64,000 nucleotides of DNA, from positions 105,317-169,316 of the forward strand of contig NZ_QTJV01000014.1 of assembly GCF_003412465.1 (NCBI RefSeq). Reading direction: 5' to 3'. Positions 1 to 8,338 of this stretch are shown piece after piece (within the stretch, counting starts at the first letter, position 1; every line of letters begins with the position of its first letter). The translations under genes and the position numbers were made by a program. Below the pieces are notes generated by a model that made no database searches, had not been told where the DNA came from, and saw only the letters and a program-made list of their open reading frames with translations. Source of the stretch: Chitinophaga silvisoli (GTDB taxonomy: Bacteria; Bacteroidota; Bacteroidia; Chitinophagales; Chitinophagaceae).

Positions 1-2922
1 TGCACCACCCAGGTACTGAAACAAATCATCATTGTCCAGTGCACCATACAGGTTGGAAGATCTACTGTGCACAACGACCTTCGTACCTGAAAGGGTGCTT
101 TTCATCAACTGCATACTTAGGTTTTTCGGCAGACTGCTGTCCGTATTTTCTGCTTTGTCTCCCCAGAAATGTTGCCCATACAAATGACTCATCCTGTTGA
201 AGTACACATCTGATACCTGTGTTTCATCATTCCAGGTGCCGGAAGATTGAATCACATCCTCAAGACCGGTACCATAAGCACCACTGGGTACAGAGAACAT
301 TCTCACAGCGGCAAGACGTGCTGCCAGCGAATCATTTACCCCCTGGGCACGCAATTTTTGCGTCGTGGCTAAGATATGTTTGCGTACATAGTTGTCAGGT
401 TCATCTGCATCTTTTACGAGCGACACTGCCTGATCCAGGAGCGCCATCAGGTTAGGAAACATGTCCCTGTATAAACCGGAGGGTATGATCACCACATCTA
501 CCCGCGGGCGATTCAGTGGCAGCAGTTGCACACCGCTGACACGGCCAAAACCATCGTAAGTAGGTGCTACCCCCATAAGGGCGAGAATTTGTGATTCAAT
601 CACCCCTTCGTGCCGGATGGTTTCCGTTGACCATAAATTGAAAGTCACCTTTTCAGGAAATGTATCACAACGGGCAATGAGTTGGGCTGCTAAATCGCTG
701 CCCGCCTTATATACATCCCTGGAGGGTAATTTGGAAGGATCGAATGCATAAAAGTTTTTCCCTGTAGGCAAAGAGGCCGGGTTACGGATAGGATCATTGC
801 CCTGCCCCGCCGGAATGTATTTACCATTCAGCGCATCCATCAATGCATTCATTTCGGCAGGCCCGCTGGCTATAACATTGCGGTTGGTATCAGGGGGTGA
901 TACGCCGAATGTATGCAGCCCGAAAGGTGTCTGCTTCTCTCCTGTTTCCTGCACGAAGTGCTCGAGTGACTGAATACCTTTATTGAACTCCTTCGTCAGC
1001 GAAAGTTGTTGGCTAAGTGCTTTGATAGCCTGCATCTTTGCATCGGCCAGCACCTCGCTCTTTTCTTTTGCAGCCATGTATTCATTGATCAGGGCAGCCA
1101 GTTCTTTCATTTGTGGGTTCAATCCTGCTGAATCAAACGGAGGAGTCATGTGGTCAATGACAATGGCCATTCCTCTGCGCTTGGCCTGCAATCCTTCGCC
1201 TACATCATCTACGATGTATGGATAGATATTCACCATATTATTGATGAGGGCTTCCGGCGCATCGTCGTCATTCAAACCGGTTTCTTTGCCGCTGAGCCAT
1301 TCATGTGTACCGTGGGTACCGAGATGGATAAGAGCATCGGCCTTATATTTATATTTCAGGTACAGGTAAAATGCTATGTACTGGTGGTGAGGTGGCAGGG
1401 TGATATCATGATACATGGTATTTACATCCTGGTCCCAGCCACGGGCAGGTTGCGGCATCAGCATGATATTACCATATTGTACGGCCGGCAATACAAAGTA
1501 AGCCTTCCCCTGTGCATCACGCCAGGTCATGATTTTGGAGAATGCAGGTGCGCCCCATTTGGCAATTACCTGCTTCTGAAAGGTTACGCTCAGGGTAGTG
1601 AACCATTGCTGGTATTCTTCCATTGGCACCAGGATGGGATGACCATATTTTACCAGGCGCTCTACCTCTGCAGGTGCCCATGTACCAATGTTCCTGCCCT
1701 GCCGCATGACATCGTTGAAGACTGCCAGACTATCTTTTCCAAGATCATATCCTTCCTGCCGCATTCTCTCCAGGATGGTCTGCATACTGGCAGGTAATAC
1801 ATTCAGGTAACTGGCTCCCACATTATCCTTTCCCGGTGGGTTGGAATAATAAATGATAGCAATATGCTTGTCTTTATCAGGCTTCTCCTGCAGGTTGATC
1901 AGGGCGTTAACCCTGTCTACCAGGCGCTTTACCCGATCGGGGATGACTGTCTTTTCTACAATCTTTTCTGCATTCAGTTCCTGGCTGCTGGTGACAGTAG
2001 GTTGAATCTGGCCGCTGAGTTCAGGCCTGCTCAGGTACATGCCCCTGGCAAAGATGCTGAGGCCTGTTTTTGATTTTGTCCACTCCTCGTAACTCCCATC
2101 CAGTTGAATGATATTGATTACAGGGATCTGCATCTTTGTAAACTGCTCCTGCAGCGCTTCGGTAGATGAACCTGTTAAGGAAGATGCTGTAATCAATAAA
2201 TTCAACTGCGCCCCGAATTGTTTCAATGCATTTACCAAGGGGAAACCAAAGAATGGCATGACGTTATAACCCGCCTGTTCCAGTGCTTCCACATGTTTGT
2301 CAATATAAGTATGCTGACCTGTCAGGTACTCATAGCGAAAGCTATACAAACCGATCCATGGCCTGCCGGGCTTATAATGCTTATAGCCTGCCAGGTAACT
2401 TTCGAAGCTATTGCAAACGGAATCGGTAGTAAGATTATAAATTGCATTTTCAGGATAACTGATGACATCTTTGTATGCAAAGTTAGTGTTGAAATCCTTG
2501 TTCAGGCAGAAGAGCACCATGTTCCTCAGGTTCTCCAGACTTGCCTGTGCAAAGTAACTGAGGACTTTCCTATTAAAGATCACCCCGTCTTTTTTGTAGT
2601 GCTCTTCATCAGGTGTGGTGCCGAGTACATAGACTTTGGCACCGTGTGCCACAGCTTTCAGCACCTGGGGCCTTACCTGTTCGAATACCGGGGAGGCATG
2701 GATATATACAAAGACCAGGTCGGATTGCGCCAGCCATGCGGCCTGCGTACTATCGTAAGCAGCTGTGGAGAATACATGCAGATCGCAGTCGCCTTTGAGC
2801 AGCTCCTTTACTTTGGCCCCTGTCTGACTAAAATTGTCAGACAGGACCAGGCTTACTTTTACCTGGGCAGTTACGATGGTAGTCATCATCACAGCCCATA
2901 ACAGGATCACTATTTTTTTCAT
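1..2922 (-). CDS. Exported CobN/HmuS-like chelatase (3' end outside window)
   Basis: The frame stays open for 974 codons from an ATG at 2922 to the left edge, so the C-terminus is missing. The protein belongs to the CobN/BchH large-subunit chelatase family: the motif HLGTHGTHEW begins near residue 533 and is followed by SGKETG, and a stretch reading IYPYIVDDVGEG and AKRRG lies just after it. Unlike cytoplasmic CobN it begins with a signal peptide (MKKIVILLWAVMMTTIVTAQ), so it should act in the periplasm. Its ATG overlaps the TGA of the receptor gene upstream in an ATGA arrangement, indicating translational coupling. In Bacteroidota such receptor-linked CobN homologues are called HmuS and are implicated in removing metal from haem; that substrate is inferred here. 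A cobalamin-related role is the alternative. Confidence 0.85.
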   Translation of the reverse strand, partial: MKKIVILLWAVMMTTIVTAQVKVSLVLSDNFSQTGAKVKELLKGDCDLHVFSTAAYDSTQAAWLAQSDLVFVYIHASPVFEQVRPQVLKAVAHGAKVYVLGTTPDEEHYKKDGVIFNRKVLSYFAQASLENLRNMVLFCLNKDFNTNFAYKDVISYPENAIYNLTTDSVCNSFESYLAGYKHYKPGRPWIGLYSFRYEYLTGQHTYIDKHVEALEQAGYNVMPFFGFPLVNALKQFGAQLNLLITASSLTGSSTEALQEQFTKMQIPVINIIQLDGSYEEWTKSKTGLSIFARGMYLSRPELSGQIQPTVTSSQELNAEKIVEKTVIPDRVKRLVDRVNALINLQEKPDKDKHIAIIYYSNPPGKDNVGASYLNVLPASMQTILERMRQEGYDLGKDSLAVFNDVMRQGRNIGTWAPAEVERLVKYGHPILVPMEEYQQWFTTLSVTFQKQVIAKWGAPAFSKIMTWRDAQGKAYFVLPAVQYGNIMLMPQPARGWDQDVNTMYHDITLPPHHQYIAFYLYLKYKYKADALIHLGTHGTHEWLSGKETGLNDDDAPEALINNMVNIYPYIVDDVGEGLQAKRRGMAIVIDHMTPPFDSAGLNPQMKELAALINEYMAAKEKSEVLADAKMQAIKALSQQLSLTKEFNKGIQSLEHFVQETGEKQTPFGLHTFGVSPPDTNRNVIASGPAEMNALMDALNGKYIPAGQGNDPIRNPASLPTGKNFYAFDPSKLPSRDVYKAGSDLAAQLIARCDTFPEKVTFNLWSTETIRHEGVIESQILALMGVAPTYDGFGRVSGVQLLPLNRPRVDVVIIPSGLYRDMFPNLMALLDQAVSLVKDADEPDNYVRKHILATTQKLRAQGVNDSLAARLAAVRMFSVPSGAYGTGLEDVIQSSGTWNDETQVSDVYFNRMSHLYGQHFWGDKAENTDSSLPKNLSMQLMKSTLSGTKVVVHSRSSNLYGALDNDDLFQYLGGA

Positions 2923-4970
2923 AAATTATAAGATAAGCCAACATTGAATGAACGGCGGGGTGCATAATAATAACTGGTAGCAGAACCATAGTAGCCATAA
3001 TACAACTTGTCAAACAGGTTCAATACATTTGCATAGACATTGAATTGGCGGATCTGTTTTGCCACTCTCAGGTCGAATACGGTAGTCGCAGCCAGTTCTC
3101 TTGCTTTCGTATTTTCCAGGTCGCCATAGCTCTTAGTCGCATACCTTACCCATACACTGGCATCGAAGTATTTTGCTTTGGAAAACGAGATGCCACCATC
3201 TATGCGGTGATGCGGGTTGCCATCCATTTCATTGCCTTCGTAAGCTGTGTTGGATTCGTATTTCAGGATTTTGGAATCGTTATAAAAATAACTGAGGATG
3301 GTTGTAAGATAAGGTGCTACCTTATAGCGTACGGAAGTCTCTATACCGGAGAGCCTGACCGCACCGATATTGATGTACTGGCGCACTGCCCAGTTGCCCG
3401 GATCGAAATAGGAAGGTACCTGGGAGGCATCTATCAATACTGCATCCAGGAAGTCCTTGTAGCGGGAGGTGTAAGCAGTGGCGGATATTTCCAGTTTTTG
3501 TCCCAGGGTATAATCAGCCCCGGCTTCTACAGAATATACCATTCGCTCAGGTTTCAGATCGGGATTGCCCAGGCGGAAAGTAGTGCCTAAGAGCGAAGAG
3601 TTGTACATGTAGTACATGCTGGGTGCCTTGAAGCCCATGGCATAAACCGAACGGAGTCTGAACTGCTCATTGATGCGGTATACAACGCCGGCCTTGGGAG
3701 ACAGTACTGAAGAGGAAGCATTGCTGTAATGGATGGAGATGGGCGTACCACTCTGGTTATCGAAGAATTTACCATTGTCATTGTGCCAGTTGTCCCATCT
3801 TAATCCCAGGTTGAAGTTCAGGGAATTGCCGACAGACAGCTCGTCGTTGATGAAGAGGGAATAAAAATTCTGGTTGCCGGAATAGTTCTGGTTGCCTTTG
3901 CCATAATAATATTTTTCAGATGACAATTTATTCAATCTGACATCTCCGCCTATCGTCAGGTCGTTAATGCCTATTTTCCGGCTGATTTTCCCGATAAAAC
4001 CACTTACGTCGATAGGGACATTGGTTGTATAATAATCTGTGCTGAATGCCCCTTTTTCCGTGTTATAATTCAGGGCATCCGTATTCATTTTTTCATGGTT
4101 GTAGTAGGCCGATGCACTGTAGTCAAACCAGTTATTTTTACCGGAGTAGCGGAGCAGGAAATTGGCGACCTTGTTTTTCTCCTTGTATAAAACAGATGTA
4201 CCGGAGGCAGGGTTCTCTGTATGCAGGTCTATGATCCCTTCCAGTTTAGATCGGTCATTCAGCTGGTAAGAGATCTTCACATTTGCATTCAGCAATTCCA
4301 TGGAGGGTTTCTGGTAGTAGTTCTTCCAGAGACTATCCGCCATGTATTGGTAGCCGCTGGTCTTCTTATATTCCACGAATGCCATGATGCCAAAGCCATT
4401 GTTAAAAAGCCTGCCGCCCTTTACATTGGCGATGAGGGTATTCATAGACCCATAGCGTACATCGGCACCGAAGCTGCCTTGTTTACGTGGGTTCTCCGTG
4501 ACCAGGTTGATGGTACCGCCCATAGAACTGGAACCATAGATAGAGGACCCAGGCCCGCGTACGACTTCTATGCGGGCAATGCTATTGCCCGCAATGCTGT
4601 TCCAGAGGGAAACGCCGCCGGTATAGGCATCATTCAGGGGAATACCATCTTTCAGGATCAGGGTACGGCCCGCAGACCCTGTGCCACGGAGAGTTACGGT
4701 GGTATGGGAACCGGTAGTAGTCAGGCCCCGGTTGCGGTCTACAGCTACTCCAGGCATATATCTTAATGCTTCGTCTATGGTCTGGATCTGCTTCATTTCA
4801 GGATCACTGTTCTTCAGGATCGATACGCTGGATGCGATCTTTCGCAATTCAACAGGCATGGCGGAGGCAGTGACGGTAATTTCATTGAGTCTGGTAGTGT
4901 CAGTGGTTTGTGCCTGCGTATGGAGCACGCAAAATAACGGCAATAAGATGCCGGGTATATTTAAGTTCAT
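2919..4970 (-). CDS. TonB-dependent outer membrane receptor, HmuR/BtuB-like
   Basis: This 683-residue protein has a signal peptide ending near residue 20, a TonB-box-like LNEITVTAS at about 27, a plug domain to about residue 150 (VVRGPGSSIYGSSSMGGTINLVT) and a 22-strand-type barrel ending in the aromatic tail FNVGLSYNL. It has no N-terminal carboxypeptidase-like or STN domain, so it is not SusC and is unlikely to signal to a FecR protein. The motif NPDLKPER at about residue 470 is usual in siderophore, haem and cobalamin receptors. It sits between a small Cys/His-rich protein and an exported CobN homologue, so the likely cargo is haem or another metallo-tetrapyrrole. The substrate cannot be fixed from the sequence. 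Confidence 0.9.
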   Translation of the reverse strand: MNLNIPGILLPLFCVLHTQAQTTDTTRLNEITVTASAMPVELRKIASSVSILKNSDPEMKQIQTIDEALRYMPGVAVDRNRGLTTTGSHTTVTLRGTGSAGRTLILKDGIPLNDAYTGGVSLWNSIAGNSIARIEVVRGPGSSIYGSSSMGGTINLVTENPRKQGSFGADVRYGSMNTLIANVKGGRLFNNGFGIMAFVEYKKTSGYQYMADSLWKNYYQKPSMELLNANVKISYQLNDRSKLEGIIDLHTENPASGTSVLYKEKNKVANFLLRYSGKNNWFDYSASAYYNHEKMNTDALNYNTEKGAFSTDYYTTNVPIDVSGFIGKISRKIGINDLTIGGDVRLNKLSSEKYYYGKGNQNYSGNQNFYSLFINDELSVGNSLNFNLGLRWDNWHNDNGKFFDNQSGTPISIHYSNASSSVLSPKAGVVYRINEQFRLRSVYAMGFKAPSMYYMYNSSLLGTTFRLGNPDLKPERMVYSVEAGADYTLGQKLEISATAYTSRYKDFLDAVLIDASQVPSYFDPGNWAVRQYINIGAVRLSGIETSVRYKVAPYLTTILSYFYNDSKILKYESNTAYEGNEMDGNPHHRIDGGISFSKAKYFDASVWVRYATKSYGDLENTKARELAATTVFDLRVAKQIRQFNVYANVLNLFDKLYYGYYGSATSYYYAPRRSFNVGLSYNL

Positions 4971-5036
4971 CTTAAAATTTTGAAAAAATAAGTCCTGCGC
5001 GAACGGGCGTTCACGTCGTAAAAAACAAATAAAGTA

Positions 5037-5366
5037 TCAGGCTGTCAGGGGTGGCCCGCGAAGCAGGCAGTGAAAGGAAGGAAGATAAAAATAGCCCTGG
5101 ATATGGTATGCGTACTGCTGTAATACAGGCTGTAAAGAAGGTAAAAAAGTGAGCAGCCCGGGTACTTCCACATCCCTGGTGAGATGAAAGTCACAAATGG
5201 CGCAATGATGACCGGGCTGCTGAAAGGGAATGATCTGGCATTGTCGCTGCTCCCCCTGCGTAAGCGCATGGTGGTGAAGCATCTTTACACTGTGTACCAG
5301 GGTCAGTAAGGCCAGCAGGCACCAGGCAAGACATCTTTTGAAGACGATATTTCTCTTGTCAGACAC
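5037..5366 (-). CDS. Small Cys/His-rich exported or membrane-anchored protein
   Basis: A 109-residue protein, family not recognised. Residues 11-28 form one hydrophobic segment (signal peptide or anchor). The rest is rich in possible metal or haem ligands: HHH at 31-33, Cys43, then HHCAICDFH at 53-61 with a CxxC, and HC at 99-100, before a short tail containing RGPP. The start is GTG at 5366; no in-frame ATG precedes the hydrophobic segment. It is the first gene of the minus-strand unit, 66 nt before the TonB receptor, and a TAnnTTTG box lies 4 nt upstream of the GTG. Context suggests a periplasmic metal or haem chaperone or sensor for the receptor/CobN pair; this is inference. Confidence 0.65.
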   Translation of the reverse strand: MSDKRNIVFKRCLAWCLLALLTLVHSVKMLHHHALTQGEQRQCQIIPFQQPGHHCAICDFHLTRDVEVPGLLTFLPSLQPVLQQYAYHIQGYFYLPSFHCLLRGPPLTA

Positions 5367-5370
5367 CTGG

Positions 5371-5398
5371 CAAAGATAACCGTTCGCTTCTTAAAAAT
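5371..5398 (-). promoter_or_regulatory. Probable promoter of the receptor/CobN operon
   Basis: On the minus strand TATCTTTG (5378-5371) matches the Bacteroidota -7 consensus TAnnTTTG, and a TTG lies about 21 nt upstream. The predicted transcription start falls almost on the GTG start codon at 5366, so the message would be leaderless or nearly so. Confidence 0.45.
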
Positions 5399-5490
5399 GC
5401 AACAATGTTTAATTTTTTATTAACTCATGTAGGATTTATAGCCTTGATAGAATGCTATAGGGGCTTTTTGAATTAATATCGCGTCGTTGA

Positions 5491-6135
5491 TTAATGTTTA
5501 TTTAGCCACTGCACACGGCGCTCGTCAGGCAGGTGCTTCACCGTAAAGTTTTCGAACTTCGCCTCAAAGCCCTGGCCATCCGGAGAAGCGGCCATCATGC
5601 CTACCATTACAGGGTGGTTATCCTGCAGGGGGCAATTGCGGGTCATGACATAATTCACATCGTCAAAGGAGTAGAAGATCTCCACCGCATCCAGTCTTCT
5701 CACCGCCTTGATCCAGATAAAAGGCGGCACCTTCTCCAGGGTGGTCACACTCCAGTCGCTCAGCTTGTGGGTCACTACCGTACTTACATTGAACTTGCCA
5801 TCCACGAATTCTACTCCGGTCTTGATATAGTTTTCCTGGTCTGTTCTGATCATAAGCCCCATCTGGTCAAAGCGGGCCTTGTAATTGCCGGTAAGTTTTA
5901 CCTTTACTTCAAATTCTCCGCCGTAATTGGCATAGTAAAAGGGAGCATCATCTACCGTAAAGCCATAGTGCGAAATACGCCAGTAATCTGTCTGAGGGGT
6001 CACAAACATGGTCAGTGTCTTATCCTTGATATCCCATTTGGCAGGTTCGTTAAACCACTGCATTTTCTCAAGGGTCTGGGCGGATACAGTGTGCATGCCA
6101 ATGAATGAAACTACGGTCCAGAGAATCTTTTTCAT
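5491..6135 (-). CDS. Exported DUF1349 (concanavalin-like) protein
   Basis: A 214-residue protein starting at ATG 6135 (MKKILW); an upstream extension is possible but would place a long non-signal tail before a clear signal peptide (MKKILWTVVSFIGMHTVSAQ). Residues about 22-205 match the DUF1349/YesU-type beta-sandwich family: WFNEPAKWDI near the N-terminus, YANYGGEFEV, then FDQMGLMIRTD and GMMAASPDGQGFEA near the end. The family is thought to bind or act on carbohydrate, but no catalytic role is established. It is divergent from a LuxR-type regulator with only about 30 bp between the start codons, so shared control is likely. Confidence 0.85.
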   Translation of the reverse strand: MKKILWTVVSFIGMHTVSAQTLEKMQWFNEPAKWDIKDKTLTMFVTPQTDYWRISHYGFTVDDAPFYYANYGGEFEVKVKLTGNYKARFDQMGLMIRTDQENYIKTGVEFVDGKFNVSTVVTHKLSDWSVTTLEKVPPFIWIKAVRRLDAVEIFYSFDDVNYVMTRNCPLQDNHPVMVGMMAASPDGQGFEAKFENFTVKHLPDERRVQWLNKH

Positions 6136-6149
6136 ACTTATTGAATTAT

Positions 6150-6157
6150 TACTTTTG
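6150..6157 (+). promoter_or_regulatory. TAnnTTTG -7 element upstream of the LuxR-type gene
   Basis: TACTTTTG matches the Bacteroidota -7 consensus and lies 9 nt before the first ATG of the regulator. No convincing -33 TTTG was seen at 17-23 nt upstream. Confidence 0.3.
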
Positions 6158-6166
6158 CAAATGTAA

Positions 6167-6940
6167 ATGCTGCTTATGCAAGGTGCAATGGTTAATAATA
6201 ACCAAAATATACTGAATGATACGCTGCTCACACAGACTTTTTCACAACAGGATTCGCCATTGGCGCAATGCCAGCTGGTGGCCAAAGTCTATGCAGGGAT
6301 AGAAAATGCCGTATGTGTGCTTAGTGACCTCAAGGCGAACAAAAGTTATATCTACGCCGGGGCTGCGGGAGCGGCATTGGGATTACAGATAGAAACAGAG
6401 ATCGATTCCATCTGGGAAGAGGGATTATTTAACAGGATCCGGCCGGATGACCTGCAGGCCAAGCATGCCATGGAACTCCAGTTCTTTCATATGCTCAAAG
6501 ACCTGCCCAACCAGGAACGGTATGATTACTATGTAAACAGTATTCTTCATATGCGGAATGCACAGGAGGAATATGTTCCTGTACAGCACCGCATGTTTTA
6601 TATCAGGAGTGCGGATAATGGGAGTGTGTGGATGGCATTGTGCCTGTATAATTTTCCCCCACAGCAGGTGGAGGGTACTGCCTACTTTGGCAGGATTGTC
6701 AATTCCAGGACAGGGCAGCTCCTGGTGCCGGACCAGCAGCAGATCAATTCCATTTTATCAGAGCGGGAAAAAGAGGTGCTGCGTATGATCAGGGGCGGTA
6801 GTAGCAGTAAGGAGATAGCAGCCAGGTTTTCCATCAGTGTATATACGGTGAACCGGCACCGGCAGAACATCCTGCAAAAACTCCATGTCAACAACAGCAT
6901 GGCTGCCTGCAGAATCGCTTCTGCGATTCATCTATTATGA
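6167..6940 (+). CDS. LuxR-family transcriptional regulator
   Basis: A 257-residue protein with an unassigned N-terminal sensory region (about 1-185, PAS-like in size) and a C-terminal LuxR/GerE helix-turn-helix at about 193-255: LSEREKEVLRMIRGG, SSKEIAARFSISVYTVNRHR and NILQKLHV. No receiver domain is present, so it probably responds to a ligand or partner protein. A second ATG at 6188 is preceded by AAGG and could be the true start (250 residues). It is divergent from the DUF1349 gene and 20 nt upstream of the DUF2911 gene, which may be its targets. Confidence 0.85.
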   Translation: MLLMQGAMVNNNQNILNDTLLTQTFSQQDSPLAQCQLVAKVYAGIENAVCVLSDLKANKSYIYAGAAGAALGLQIETEIDSIWEEGLFNRIRPDDLQAKHAMELQFFHMLKDLPNQERYDYYVNSILHMRNAQEEYVPVQHRMFYIRSADNGSVWMALCLYNFPPQQVEGTAYFGRIVNSRTGQLLVPDQQQINSILSEREKEVLRMIRGGSSSKEIAARFSISVYTVNRHRQNILQKLHVNNSMAACRIASAIHLL

Positions 6941-6948
6941 TAAAGCAC

Positions 6949-6956
6949 TACATTTG
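6949..6956 (+). promoter_or_regulatory. TAnnTTTG -7 element of the DUF2911 gene
   Basis: TACATTTG lies after the stop of the LuxR gene and 4 nt before ATG 6961, which predicts a nearly leaderless transcript separate from the regulator. The -33 element is not obvious. Confidence 0.4.
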
Positions 6957-6960
6957 CGCC

Positions 6961-7797
6961 ATGAAAACTGTAATTACCACCCTTATATCCCTTACCCTAT
7001 CAACCGGGATATATGCGCAAACCTTGAAAGTACCGGCTGCAAGCAGCGGCACCAGTATCACACAGAAACTAGGTATTCACGATGTTACCCTGAAATACAA
7101 TCGTCCGAATATGAATGGGCGTAAGATCTTCGGCGGACTTGTTCCTTTCGGTTCCGTATGGAGACTGGGTGCAAACGGTATTCCTGCTATTACCTTTGAA
7201 GATGCGGTGAGCATTGAAGGCCACAAAATTGAAGCAGGTACTTATGGCCTGTTCGCTATTCCTGAAAAAGATAAATGGACCATCATCGTCAGCAAAAAAG
7301 CTAACCAGTGGGGTTCTTACTCCTACAGCGAAGCAGATGACCTCTTGCGTTTCACCGTTAAGCCGGCTACATTGCCTTATGCGGTGGAAACCTATACCAT
7401 GTCTTTTGACAATGTAACACCTGCTGCTGCGGTGCTGAGCATCGAATGGGATCATACACAGGTACAGCTGCACCTGACTGTAGACCAGAAAGCTGAAATC
7501 ACTGCAAGCATTGATGCTGCTATGGCCACTGAGAAGAAGCCTTACATGCAGGCAGCACAATACTATTACGATAATAATATCGACATTAAAAAAGCAGTAG
7601 AATACATCAATGAAGCTGATAAGGCACAGCCGGATGTATTTTATATCAAGTACTGGAAAGCTAAGATCCTGCTGAAAGCAGGTGATAAGGCGGGGGCAGT
7701 TGCCAATGCAAAAGAAAGCCTGGAACTGGCGAAGAAAGAAAAAATCCAGGAATATGTAAATCTTAACAACGAGCTGCTGAAACAAGCAGGTAAATAA
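6961..7797 (+). CDS. Exported DUF2911 protein with C-terminal TPR-like region
   Basis: A 278-residue protein. I start it at ATG 6961 because this gives a clean signal peptide (MKTVITTLISLTLSTGIYAQ) and the TAnnTTTG box sits just before it. Residues about 25-165 form the DUF2911 domain, with the typical DVTLKYNRPNMNGRKIFG and FGSVWRLGANG near the start and AGTYGLFAIP in the middle. Residues about 185-278 look like one or two TPR repeats (KYWKAKILLKAGDKAGAVAN). DUF2911 has no known biochemical role. A strong terminator follows. Confidence 0.88.
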   Translation: MKTVITTLISLTLSTGIYAQTLKVPAASSGTSITQKLGIHDVTLKYNRPNMNGRKIFGGLVPFGSVWRLGANGIPAITFEDAVSIEGHKIEAGTYGLFAIPEKDKWTIIVSKKANQWGSYSYSEADDLLRFTVKPATLPYAVETYTMSFDNVTPAAAVLSIEWDHTQVQLHLTVDQKAEITASIDAAMATEKKPYMQAAQYYYDNNIDIKKAVEYINEADKAQPDVFYIKYWKAKILLKAGDKAGAVANAKESLELAKKEKIQEYVNLNNELLKQAGK

Positions 7798-7800
7798 TTA

Positions 7801-7836
7801 AAAAAGAGCGGGGCACAACACCCCGCTCTTTTTTTA
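7801..7836. terminator. Bidirectional intrinsic terminator
   Basis: A perfect 13-bp stem (7801-7813 with 7821-7833) around a 7-nt loop, with A residues on one side and T residues on the other. It can end both the DUF2911 gene on the plus strand and the receiver gene on the minus strand. Confidence 0.9.
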
Positions 7837-7869
7837 TAATCCAAGTCATATAATCGAATTCCACAATAC

Positions 7870-8277
7870 TTAGGCTGCCTTATTGCACGCCGCAATGATG
7901 TCTGCCGCAATTTGGTTCAGGTCCTGCAAATTTTGCGGTTTCACAATGTATTTGAGTGCTCCGGCGTTTAAACATTGTGTCCTGAAGTGATGGGAATTGG
8001 AAGTACTCCAAACTATTTTAGGAATGCTGATGAGCCTGTGGATCTGGCCAATGCGCTCCAGCACCTGGAGTCCAGTAATACCAGGCATGTTGTAATCCAA
8101 TACGATAAGACAAGGCTCATCCCCCTCTCTCGATGACAGGTAATGTAAAACTTCTGATCCGGTGTTGAATAATTTTACGCAAATAGCTGGTGCTATTTTA
8201 TGAATGGCTTCAGAAAGTAGTGTCTGGTCTTCTATATCATCATCTACCAGTAAAATGGTAATCTGGTCTTTGCACAT
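7870..8277 (-). CDS. Single-domain response regulator (Rcp1/CheY-like)
   Basis: A 135-residue stand-alone receiver. The acidic pocket is DDD at 12-14, the phospho-acceptor is Asp61 (VLDYNMPG), Thr/Ser is at 91-93 (WSTS) and Lys113 (VKP) completes the set. There is no output domain. It is divergent from the histidine kinase starting at 8339, with 61 bp between them, and probably takes phosphate from that kinase or from its paralogue further right, acting through protein contact. Confidence 0.9.
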   Translation of the reverse strand: MCKDQITILLVDDDIEDQTLLSEAIHKIAPAICVKLFNTGSEVLHYLSSREGDEPCLIVLDYNMPGITGLQVLERIGQIHRLISIPKIVWSTSNSHHFRTQCLNAGALKYIVKPQNLQDLNQIAADIIAACNKAA

Positions 8278-8338
8278 AAGTGTACGTCCCCCGGCTATTA
8301 GGGCGCCGCAAAATTAGTAATTTTATTAATTTCCACCA

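Noticed and set aside
5380..5490. Possible cobalamin riboswitch upstream of the receptor/CobN operon.
   Set aside because: The leader is too short and no B12-box-like element was found; the promoter lies almost on the start codon.
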